Origin: Cellulomonadaceae bacterium | GTDB taxonomy: Bacteria > Actinomycetota > Actinomycetes > Actinomycetales > Cellulomonadaceae | Assembly (NCBI GenBank): GCA_031283115.1 | Contig: JAITCK010000072.1 | Location: 1-8,134, forward strand | Reading direction: 5' to 3' | DNA length: 8,134 nucleotides | Part shown: positions 1 through 5,860 of the stretch, in pieces | How the letters are laid out: each line of letters starts with the position of its first letter | Position numbering within the stretch: the stretch's first letter is position 1 | The notes under the pieces: model-generated | Seen by the model: only the letters and a program-made list of their open reading frames with translations | Told to the model about the DNA's origin: nothing | Database searches by the model: none | Translations under genes and position numbers: made by a program

Positions 1-230
1 TGCCCCAGCCTGTCCACCCTGCGGGCGATGATGGGCGCGGATACAGCCTGGGCCACCATAAACACGGCAGACACCCGCCCGGCAGCCGCAAAGGATCCCG
101 TGAGCATCTGCACCATGAGCACGATGCCTATACCCACCATGGCCATGGGCGCGCGCGCCAGGGCAGCGGCTGCCGAGAATCGGGCAGCGCCGGGAGTGCG
201 CAGCAGCGCAGAGTAAGGGTTTGTGGGCAT
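1..230 (-). CDS. Probable MFS transporter, N-terminal fragment (cut by window edge)
   Basis: The minus strand is open from an ATG at 230 to the left edge, giving 76 residues that begin MPTNPYSALLRTPGAARF. Two hydrophobic stretches follow (about residues 18-45 and 50-66), then a basic turn, IIARRVDRLG. A short N-terminus with an LLRTPG-like start, then helix 1, helix 2 and an R-x-x-D-R-x-G loop is the usual opening of actinobacterial major facilitator permeases, which move small molecules across the cytoplasmic membrane. The substrate cannot be told. The ATG at 230 is preferred because the next upstream ATG (250) runs into a stop after six codons. No strong ribosome site is visible, only GAGAG about 10 bases upstream. 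The gene follows the iron transporter gene after 53 bp, with a terminator in between. The family call is by pattern only; another polytopic membrane protein is possible. Confidence 0.6.
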   Translation of the reverse strand, partial: MPTNPYSALLRTPGAARFSAAAALARAPMAMVGIGIVLMVQMLTGSFAAAGRVSAVFMVAQAVSAPIIARRVDRLG

Positions 231-254
231 CAGATGATGCTCTCACGCATTTCA

Positions 255-283
255 GCAAAACACCAAACCATCGGCTGGTCTGG
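255..283 (-). terminator. Intrinsic terminator after the iron transporter gene
   Basis: Read on the minus strand, CCAGACCA (283-276) pairs with TGGTTTGG (270-263) across a 5-base loop, giving an 8-bp stem with one G-U pair. A T-rich tail, TGTTTTG, follows (262-256). The hairpin begins directly after the stop codon at 284-286. This is the clearest rho-independent terminator in the window. It leaves only about 25 bases before the start codon of the next gene. Confidence 0.65.
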
Positions 284-1387
284 TCACGCGCCAAAGAGAA
301 GGCCTAGAGCATAGGTGGCAGCTGCCGCACCATACCCGATAGCGATCTGCCGCAAGGCCCTGGTCAGCGGCGACGTGCCTGACAGCAGGCCGATGATGGC
401 CCCGGTGACGAGTAGGGCCAGGCCGACAAGCCCGGCCGCCAACATGACGGCTGAAATCCCATACATGCCGAAAAGTGAGGGGATTACGGGAATGAAGGCA
501 CCCACAGCGAAGAGGCAGAAGGAGGACAAGGCGGCCCCCCAGGCGGTGCCGTGGGATTCGAGGTCGTCTTCCCCGTCCGCAGCAACGTCTGTGTCTAAGG
601 TTTCTAGGCCAGTAAGCACGGCTGTCGCGTGTTGTTCTGCCTCGTTCGGATCCATTCCGCGGGCCCGGTAGACCAGGGCTAACTCGTTGGCGTCAATGTC
701 GAGGTGGGTGACAGCTTCGGCGGCCTGCGGTGATGGGTGGGAGGCTTCGAGTAGTTCGCGTTGGGACCGCACGGAGATGAACTCGCCAGCCCCCATCGAC
801 AGGGCGCCCGCCAGCAGGCCAGACAAGCCTGTCAGCAGCACGATCGACTGCGACGCCCCCGACGCTCCGATACCCAGCACGAGGGCGAGGTTGGAGACCA
901 GTCCGTCGTTGACACCGAAGACGGCGGCGCGGAAGGTTCCAGCGAGTTTGTTGCGGCCACGCGCGGCCAGTGACCGGACGACTTCTTCGTGAATCTGCTC
1001 ATCGGCAGCCATTTGTGAGGTGGCGTCGATGTCATCGGCGTACACGGACCGCGATTCTCGGCGTTGCGCCAGTGCGAGAACGAAAACTCCGCCCAAGTGC
1101 CGAGCCAGCCAGCCAAGTAGACGCACGCGCGCTGAACCGCGTTGAGGTTGCCCCACATCGTTTCCCAGCAGGTCAAGCCAGTGTTTTTCGTGGCGGGATT
1201 CAGCAGAGGCGATTTCGAGGAGGATGGCCCGTTCTTCGCCGTCGCTCCTGGCTGCCAGGTCACGGTAGACGGCGGCTTCTGCCCGTTCATCAGCGAGGTA
1301 GTGCCGCCAGCGTTTGATGTCTTTGGCTGTGCGCTGTTGCGCAGGATGCTGCCCACGTTCATGCCCGGTGTCACCTGACGCTGCCAT
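284..1387 (-). CDS. Ferritin-like/VIT fusion iron (manganese) transporter, MbfA-type
   Basis: This 367-residue membrane protein joins a ferritin-like (rubrerythrin/erythrin) domain to a VIT1/CCC1 transporter domain. Residues about 22-145 form the soluble domain, with di-iron-type ligands in DERAEAAVY (E34/E37), AESRHEKH (E63, H66) and ADEQIHEE (E130, H133). Residues 150-215 carry the VIT signatures GVNDGLVSNL (158-167) and GALSMGAGEFISVRSQREL (194-212). A soluble, acidic metal-binding loop follows (about 216-280), then three more membrane segments (about 285-305, 311-335, 347-365). Proteins of this layout in rhizobia (MbfA) export iron and protect against iron and peroxide stress; the same role here is inference. 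The start at ATG 1387 is chosen because AGGTAGGG (1403-1396) sits 8 bases upstream; a TTG at 1447 would add 20 residues. The gene lies 113 bp downstream of the RNase H gene and ends in a terminator. Confidence 0.85.
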   Translation of the reverse strand: MAASGDTGHERGQHPAQQRTAKDIKRWRHYLADERAEAAVYRDLAARSDGEERAILLEIASAESRHEKHWLDLLGNDVGQPQRGSARVRLLGWLARHLGGVFVLALAQRRESRSVYADDIDATSQMAADEQIHEEVVRSLAARGRNKLAGTFRAAVFGVNDGLVSNLALVLGIGASGASQSIVLLTGLSGLLAGALSMGAGEFISVRSQRELLEASHPSPQAAEAVTHLDIDANELALVYRARGMDPNEAEQHATAVLTGLETLDTDVAADGEDDLESHGTAWGAALSSFCLFAVGAFIPVIPSLFGMYGISAVMLAAGLVGLALLVTGAIIGLLSGTSPLTRALRQIAIGYGAAAATYALGLLFGA

Positions 1388-1395
1388 GCCCTTGA

Positions 1396-1403
1396 CCCTA
1401 CCT
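1396..1403 (-). promoter_or_regulatory. Ribosome binding site fixing the iron transporter start
   Basis: AGGTAGGG on the minus strand lies 8 bases before the ATG at 1387. It supports this start over the upstream TTG at 1447, which would add a poorly conserved basic N-terminus. Confidence 0.6.
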
Positions 1404-1468
1404 GTTGGGTGGCCTCGGTGGGCGTCAGGCCAGCGCTTGCCGGTCAAGATCGCCTGCAGCCAAACAGC

Positions 1469-1514
1469 CTCAGTTCAAGACAGTCTCAGTCGAGATAGCC
1501 TCAGTCGAAGAGTG
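1469..1514. repeat. Three short tandem direct repeats at the 3' end of the RNase H gene
   Basis: Three units beginning CTCAGT start at 1469, 1485 and 1500 (spacing 16 and 15 bp). The second and third share the 9-base core CTCAGTCGA and the first is degenerate (CTCAGTTCA). The third unit contains the last codons of the RNase H gene (LFD and stop on the minus strand), so the others look like partial duplications of that 3' end. No function is evident. Confidence 0.5.
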
Positions 1515-2088
1515 TGGGGGTTTCCCACTGCTGCCCGTCACGGCGGGCCTGCGACCGCGTAGGGGTTGCTGCCGATTTAGCTGGCGGCTGGCCAGGTTCT
1601 GTCTGCTGGCCGACGGATGCTTCGATGAGGCTGCCGTCTTCAACCCCCCCGCGCCCGGCCGCCCAATCGCGGGCGGCAATCCCGGCGAGTTCGTCGGCGC
1701 GTTCATTGAAGGTGTTGCCTACATGTCCGCGCACCCAACGGAATCGTACCGAGCCTGGACGGGCAGCAATAGCGTTGTCGATGCCTTGCACCAGTTCAAG
1801 GTTTTTCACGGGCGACCCGCTGGCTGTGCGCCAGCCCTTCTTTTTCCAGCCGGGCAGCCATTCGGTAGCGCAACGGATGGCGTATTGGCTGTCGGATTCG
1901 ATGAGCAGCGGGTAGTCGCCGGGGTGGGCTTGGATGGCGCGCAGCACGGCTGTCAGTTCACCAATCTGGTTGGTGCCCGATGGGCCGCCACCGGAGTCGA
2001 AGTGTCCGCCGTCGTGGTCTACCCAGGCCCAACCCCACGCCCCGCCGGGGTTGACAAGACAAGAGCCATCAGTGCTGACAATCTTCAC
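1501..2088 (-). CDS. rnhA: Ribonuclease HI with C-terminal tail
   Basis: This 195-residue enzyme should cut the RNA strand of RNA-DNA hybrids, acting in primer and R-loop removal. The RNase HI fold fills residues 1-140. The metal-binding acidic residues are D7 (STDGS), E44 (IGELTAV), D66 (ESDSQYAI) and D132 (NERADELA), and the catalytic-loop histidine is H122 (VRGHVGN). The basic protrusion, WKKKGWRTASGSPVKN (81-96), matches the E. coli enzyme closely. About 55 low-complexity residues follow, ending ETPTLFD. The phosphatase domain fused to mycobacterial RNase HI is absent. The start is placed at GTG 2088, which gives the typical M-K-I-V-S-T-D-G opening; the frame is open to 2223, but that extension overlaps the preceding gene and is not RNase-like. 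The ribosome site is weak. The gap to the preceding gene is 29 bp, so the two may be co-transcribed. Confidence 0.93.
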   Translation of the reverse strand: MKIVSTDGSCLVNPGGAWGWAWVDHDGGHFDSGGGPSGTNQIGELTAVLRAIQAHPGDYPLLIESDSQYAIRCATEWLPGWKKKGWRTASGSPVKNLELVQGIDNAIAARPGSVRFRWVRGHVGNTFNERADELAGIAARDWAAGRGGVEDGSLIEASVGQQTEPGQPPAKSAATPTRSQARRDGQQWETPTLFD

Positions 2089-2117
2089 GGCATCTATTGT
2101 GACGCCTGCGGGGCGGC

Positions 2118-2726
2118 TTAGATGGCTGCCGCGTGTCGGGGGATGGAACGCTTGGCGCGTCGAGGCGTGAGCAGGGCGACAAGACCGCCAGCACACAAGA
2201 GGGCTCCGCCCACGGCATACCACATGACGGCCAAGCCGGTGACTGGGTGGCTGGACGTGGGCGGGGTGGCGGTTCCCGGCTCTACGGTGACCACGTTGTT
2301 GGGATCGTATTCGTCAACGTCTGCGCGGACTGTCACTGACGCCTGGGCAAGGGTTTCACCGGTGTCTGCATCTTCTGCAGTGAGTTGGTGTTCGCCTTCA
2401 GAGGTCAACGTCAAAGCGACAGAGTAGGTTCCTCCGGGTGTAGACATGGTGGCTGTTTTCATGCCTGCGATGGTGATGTCGTCACCTCCCAGAGCGGAGG
2501 GCGCCTGGTTTGTGACGGTGACGCGCATACGGCTGGTTCGTGGGGTGGGAACCACCCAGTGGAAGGGCTGCCCGGCTGCTGGACCTGCCGTGCCTGCGCC
2601 CAAGAATCCGCCAGACGGAGGGTCGTCGGGGTAGGCGAAGCCTGCGCTACCGGAAGCCAGGATGAGACCGCAACTCAGCGCGAGCGCAGCAATCCCTCGC
2701 CCGACAATCCGGCGCAGCGTCAGCAT
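2118..2726 (-). CDS. Secreted membrane- or wall-anchored protein, unknown function
   Basis: I do not recognise this 202-residue protein. It starts with a typical signal peptide: basic MLTLRRIVGR, then a hydrophobic core to about residue 29, with a plausible cleavage after SAGFA (residue 31). A Pro/Gly-rich segment (32-62) follows. Residues about 65-136 read as alternating beta strands (RMRVTVTNQ, YSVALTLTSEGEHQL, ASVTVRADV), suggesting an Ig-like beta domain outside the cell. After a Thr/Pro/Ser linker comes HPVTG (160-164), one hydrophobic helix (about 165-186) and a basic tail, PRRAKR. That C-terminus resembles a sortase sorting signal with a degenerate LPxTG motif, but may be only a membrane anchor. 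The ATG at 2726 is chosen because GGAGG (2735-2731) lies just upstream; a TTG at 2744 is the alternative. RNase H follows after 29 bp. The layout recalls the C-terminal segment of actinobacterial surface proteins. Confidence 0.75.
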   Translation of the reverse strand: MLTLRRIVGRGIAALALSCGLILASGSAGFAYPDDPPSGGFLGAGTAGPAAGQPFHWVVPTPRTSRMRVTVTNQAPSALGGDDITIAGMKTATMSTPGGTYSVALTLTSEGEHQLTAEDADTGETLAQASVTVRADVDEYDPNNVVTVEPGTATPPTSSHPVTGLAVMWYAVGGALLCAGGLVALLTPRRAKRSIPRHAAAI

Positions 2727-2730
2727 TTTG

Positions 2731-2735
2731 CCTCC
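2731..2735 (-). promoter_or_regulatory. Ribosome binding site of the small envelope protein gene
   Basis: GGAGG on the minus strand lies 4 bases before the ATG at 2726. The spacing is short but the match is strong, and it decides between this ATG and the in-frame TTG at 2744. Confidence 0.55.
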
Positions 2736-2744
2736 AGTGAACAA

Positions 2745-2905
2745 TGGACTTCACGCATCGCATTGAACGAAATACGCGCCTGCACGTAAATCTCACACAA
2801 TGCAACATCATTCATATAACACCACCGCTCACATGGCGTCGCAGTCATCCACTCCGCCTGTCGTATTGTTATCAAATCGACATCACACCTGGGGGTGAGA
2901 TTTCC
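2745..2905. other. Intergenic region, noticeably AT-richer, probable promoter zone
   Basis: This gap separates the DUF4012 gene from the small envelope protein gene. It is richer in A and T than its flanks, for example GTTATATGAATGATG (2820-2806, minus strand). It should hold the promoter of the downstream gene, but I could not find a -35/-10 pair with normal spacing, so none is called. The only clear structure is the hairpin at 2882-2901. Confidence 0.4.
2882..2901 (-). terminator. Weak terminator-like hairpin after the DUF4012 gene
   Basis: On the minus strand ATCTCACC (2901-2894) and GGTGTGAT (2889-2882) form an 8-bp stem with one mismatch and a 4-base loop, 4 bases after the stop codon. 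There is no proper T run downstream (GTCGATTTG), so it may be an inefficient or factor-assisted terminator, or a 3'-end stabilising hairpin. Confidence 0.35.
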
Positions 2906-5068
2906 CTAGGCTCGCGCACCCGGGGTGACCCGTAAAACGATGTCGCCGCGCTGCTGACGGCCAGAAACGATGCGATACAGCGTCTCATGTGTTTGCCCCG
3001 GTTCGATGACTTCTTCCCTGACCCCCACCTGCAAACCCTCATGGATGGAAGGGGCTAAAACGACTGGCTCACCGGCAGCATTGGTGACATTTTCTATCTC
3101 GCCGAATGACGGGGCGTAAACATAAACGTTAGTGCGAATAGTTCCATCATCTGGCCCGTCACCGATGACATAGTCGGGAAGTTTCGCGCCATCGCCTGGT
3201 TCAAGCATGTTACGCAAAGTCACCCTCACCGTAAATACTTGCGAACCATTGGCCAGCGTTTCCGCGTTTTCTATGCGGGTTGACGTGTCCAAGAAGTAGC
3301 CGATTTTTGATCCGGTGGTGAGGTTCAAATGGACGCCCACCACCGGCGAAGTTTCCCCAGCGTTCGACGTCACTGTGCCGTGAAGTTCCCCGCTCAGCAC
3401 CGTGCCTGCCAGGCGACCCTGTTCGCCTTCATCAGCCGACCACACCATGAGTCGCCCCTGGTCGGCGGCAGAAACAAGGGCGTCGACAACGGTGCGGGCA
3501 TCGGCCCCACCACTGAGCAGGGCAGTGAAGGCCGCCTGTGCCGCCAGGCCAAACACCTCGTCTTGGGTGGCGTTGTCGTCGTATGCCGCGTAAATGCCGG
3601 ACATGAGGAACTCGGCGGCATTGTTGGCAGTCAAGGTCACCTCATCACCGAAGGGGTCGGTGAAAGTGACCGGGCCTGTGGCTGCAAGCATCCCTTGAAG
3701 GGCTACCGGGTCAACAGACAAGACGCCGCTGGGTGTGTCGCCCCGCATTTGTGTCCACATTTGCGCAGCCAGCCGCCCTGTGCGTGGGAAGTCTGGGGTG
3801 AAGGTGATGTCTTGCAGGTAGGTGCCCAGGTTGTTCCCCCATAAACCCTGTTCGCTTGAAGTCAGCGGTAGTACGGGGGCGTCAAAGCGGCCAACGTTGG
3901 CTGTCGACAGGGTGTCAACAATCTTCACGTTGCCCCGTTCAGCCCGCATCAGCAGGGCGATACCGGGGGTACCGCCGGTAGCCCGTTGTTCAGCGTTATT
4001 TTGCGCCAACACCACCCATTCGCGGGGGCCGTTCGCCCCCAACATGGCGGGGATCAGGTCAACAGCGCGGGCTGCCGTGTGGGTGGTCTGCGACACCTGC
4101 TCTAACTGTGTTTGCAGGTCATCGGCGGCTGTTGCCAACTCTTCGATAAGCGGGTCGCGGTTGATGGCGCTCACCCGCGCAAGGGCGGCCTCCACCGCAG
4201 CATCGGCGGCCACCACATCGTCGTGCACTTGAAGCATGGGGATGAGGTCGAGGCGGCCATTGACGGGGGCCAGGTTCTCGGGGGTGACTACCTGCGCGGC
4301 CTGGGACATGCGCGGAAGCACATCGGTGGCTAGGCGGTCGAGAGTTTGCGCCAGCCCGGCGAGGGCGTCGGTGTTGTCGCCTACTACGGGCACGGCGGCA
4401 GCGAGACGCCAGAGAGGGCCGGAGGTTGATGCGACTGCTGAGCGGGCGGAGGCTTGGACCTGCGCCAGGTCTGCGGTGGCTGCTTCCGGGCTCTCTCGCA
4501 GTTGCGCCTCCAAACCGACCATTCCTGCCGCCGCCTGGCCGAGGGCATCACGCGCACGGACGGCATCACGGGCAAGCAGGCCGCCCAGCCCGGCAACGAT
4601 GACAACAAGGCCCAGGAAAGACAGTAGGCAGGTCACAGCCACGGGTCGGCGGCGGAAAATCTGCCGAAGTAGCCGCCGTCGCGGGGATGGTTCTGCCGTA
4701 TCTACGCCGGAAGAGGAGAGGGGGTGCCACTGGTGGTCACCAGCGAACTGGTCTGGCTCGACACATGTTTGCACAGGTAAGCGGGGGGTCAGCGCCGCTG
4801 AGCGATCAGAGCGATGACCTGCTGTCCCGTGCCTACCTGCGGTTGATCCGGTTGTGAGCGGCTGAGGCGAAAGGGATGTCGGTGGCCTACTGCTGACTGC
4901 TGCCCGCCGCCCGCTAGGACGGCTGTCATCCATGTGGCGGCTGGCGTCGCGGTGGCGTGCCACGTGTTCAATGTGGCGTCCCTCGCCCACGTATCCGGCG
5001 TGCGGGCGCGACCCATCACGCGGTTCACTGTGGGCCTGGTGAACCTCGGCCACGTCGTCGCCGTTCAC
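2906..5068 (-). CDS. DUF4012-family membrane-anchored envelope protein
   Basis: The open frame encodes up to 720 residues. Residues 1-141 are disordered, rich in Arg, His, Ser and Pro, and end in the basic cluster RRRLLRQIFRRR. One membrane helix follows (about 142-165), so the rest should lie outside the membrane. Residues about 168-340 are helical and Ala/Gln-rich, likely coiled coil. The DUF4012 core starts near 340 with the family hallmark VVLAQNNAEQRATGG (352-366) and includes ITFTPDFPRTGRLAAQMW (421-438). The C-terminal part (about 575-715) is beta-rich. The biochemical role of DUF4012 is not established to my knowledge; family members occur in Gram-positive bacteria, often near surface polysaccharide genes, but no such neighbour is present here. 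The start is uncertain: GTG 5068 lacks a clear ribosome site, ATG 4933 is an alternative, and the frame stays open back to the nrdG stop. Codons in the 3' third look less GC-rich than in nrdD, which may hint at separate ancestry. Confidence 0.75.
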   Translation of the reverse strand: MNGDDVAEVHQAHSEPRDGSRPHAGYVGEGRHIEHVARHRDASRHMDDSRPSGRRAAVSSRPPTSLSPQPLTTGSTAGRHGTAGHRSDRSAALTPRLPVQTCVEPDQFAGDHQWHPLSSSGVDTAEPSPRRRLLRQIFRRRPVAVTCLLSFLGLVVIVAGLGGLLARDAVRARDALGQAAAGMVGLEAQLRESPEAATADLAQVQASARSAVASTSGPLWRLAAAVPVVGDNTDALAGLAQTLDRLATDVLPRMSQAAQVVTPENLAPVNGRLDLIPMLQVHDDVVAADAAVEAALARVSAINRDPLIEELATAADDLQTQLEQVSQTTHTAARAVDLIPAMLGANGPREWVVLAQNNAEQRATGGTPGIALLMRAERGNVKIVDTLSTANVGRFDAPVLPLTSSEQGLWGNNLGTYLQDITFTPDFPRTGRLAAQMWTQMRGDTPSGVLSVDPVALQGMLAATGPVTFTDPFGDEVTLTANNAAEFLMSGIYAAYDDNATQDEVFGLAAQAAFTALLSGGADARTVVDALVSAADQGRLMVWSADEGEQGRLAGTVLSGELHGTVTSNAGETSPVVGVHLNLTTGSKIGYFLDTSTRIENAETLANGSQVFTVRVTLRNMLEPGDGAKLPDYVIGDGPDDGTIRTNVYVYAPSFGEIENVTNAAGEPVVLAPSIHEGLQVGVREEVIEPGQTHETLYRIVSGRQQRGDIVLRVTPGARA

Positions 5069-5101
5069 CCATTTACCGTAAGCACGGGTGAAGGCAATCG
5101 C

Positions 5102-5851
5102 CTATGCGGCGCGCCGGTCAGCCCAGGGGAGTTCCCGAGTTGGAATAGTGTCGCTCAACGACCAGCCGTCGAAGGCTGACTCGTGGTTGGCGGCGGCACC
5201 ATCCGGGCGGGCCTCTTGGAGCACGTGCCGTTGCACACCCATGACACGCAGGCGGGTGCCCAGGTCGATGATGTCGGCGCTGGAATGGACGGTGGGGTCC
5301 ACAGTGGTGCGAACCTCATGGTCAACACCGGAAGCCAGCACGGCCTCCAGAGACCGCCAGGCAGCCCGGCCAGACGAGGCAACCCCCGTCACGTCACCGT
5401 ACTTTTCCGGCAGGTGCTTGATATCCAAGCCAACCCAGTCGACTTTCCCATCGGCCAGCAGGCGTTCCAGACGACGGGGCCAGGGACCGCCCGTGTGCAA
5501 ACCCACCTGGAAACCCAAGCCCCGCACTTGGTCTATCGCCGCAGGCAGGGCCGTAGACAGGGTGGGTTCCCCGCCAGAAAAAATGACCCCGTCGAGCAGG
5601 CCGCGTCGTCGGGCAAGAAAATCCGTGACCGCCGTCCACGACATGATGCCGGGGGCACGCGGATCCAAGATGGCGTCGTTGTGGCAGTAGGTACACCGCC
5701 ACGGGCAGCCCTGCAAAAAGACGACAGCAGCCAACTTGCCCGGCCAATCCACTGTAGACATTTTGACCAGCCCCGCCACCGTGGGCGCTACCGCAGATGG
5801 TGCGGGAGCGCTACAGCAGGGGATGGTCACGGTGGGCTGCGTCATCGTCAT
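5102..5851 (-). CDS. nrdG: Anaerobic ribonucleotide reductase activating protein (radical SAM)
   Basis: This 249-residue radical-SAM enzyme should use a [4Fe-4S] cluster and S-adenosylmethionine to place the glycyl radical on NrdD. The cluster motif CPWRCTYCHN gives C49, C53 and C56 in the usual CxxxCxxC spacing. GGEPT (93-97) is the SAM-contacting motif. The opening GLVKMSTVDWPGKLAAVVFLQGC (27-49) is typical of NrdG-type activases. Residues 1-24 form an Ala/Pro-rich extension with an unusual CC pair (12-13) that may or may not be translated. The gene begins 9 bp after the nrdD stop with no clear ribosome site of its own, which points to translational coupling. ATG 5851 is taken as start; M3 (5845) is equally possible. 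The stop is TAG, and the same frame stays open beyond it into the DUF4012 frame. Confidence 0.93.
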   Translation of the reverse strand: MTMTQPTVTIPCCSAPAPSAVAPTVAGLVKMSTVDWPGKLAAVVFLQGCPWRCTYCHNDAILDPRAPGIMSWTAVTDFLARRRGLLDGVIFSGGEPTLSTALPAAIDQVRGLGFQVGLHTGGPWPRRLERLLADGKVDWVGLDIKHLPEKYGDVTGVASSGRAAWRSLEAVLASGVDHEVRTTVDPTVHSSADIIDLGTRLRVMGVQRHVLQEARPDGAAANHESAFDGWSLSDTIPTRELPWADRRAA

Positions 5852-5860
5852 ATCACGTCA

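Noticed and set aside
231..250. Six-codon upstream frame (MRESII) whose stop overlaps the MFS start as TGATG
   Set aside because: It could be a coupling leader peptide, but such short frames are common by chance and there is no ribosome site to support it.
1388..1447. Longer N-terminus of the iron transporter from TTG 1447
   Set aside because: The added 20 residues look unlike a domain start, and the ATG at 1387 has a good ribosome site 8 bases upstream.
1405..2121. Plus-strand open frame of 238 codons opposite RNase H
   Set aside because: It is antisense to a gene with complete RNase H catalytic residues, with no ribosome site or recognisable domain.
2760..2905. Further CRP-like site (TGTGAGATTTACGTG, minus strand) upstream of the small envelope gene
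   Set aside because: Only one half-site matches; the other half lacks TCACA.
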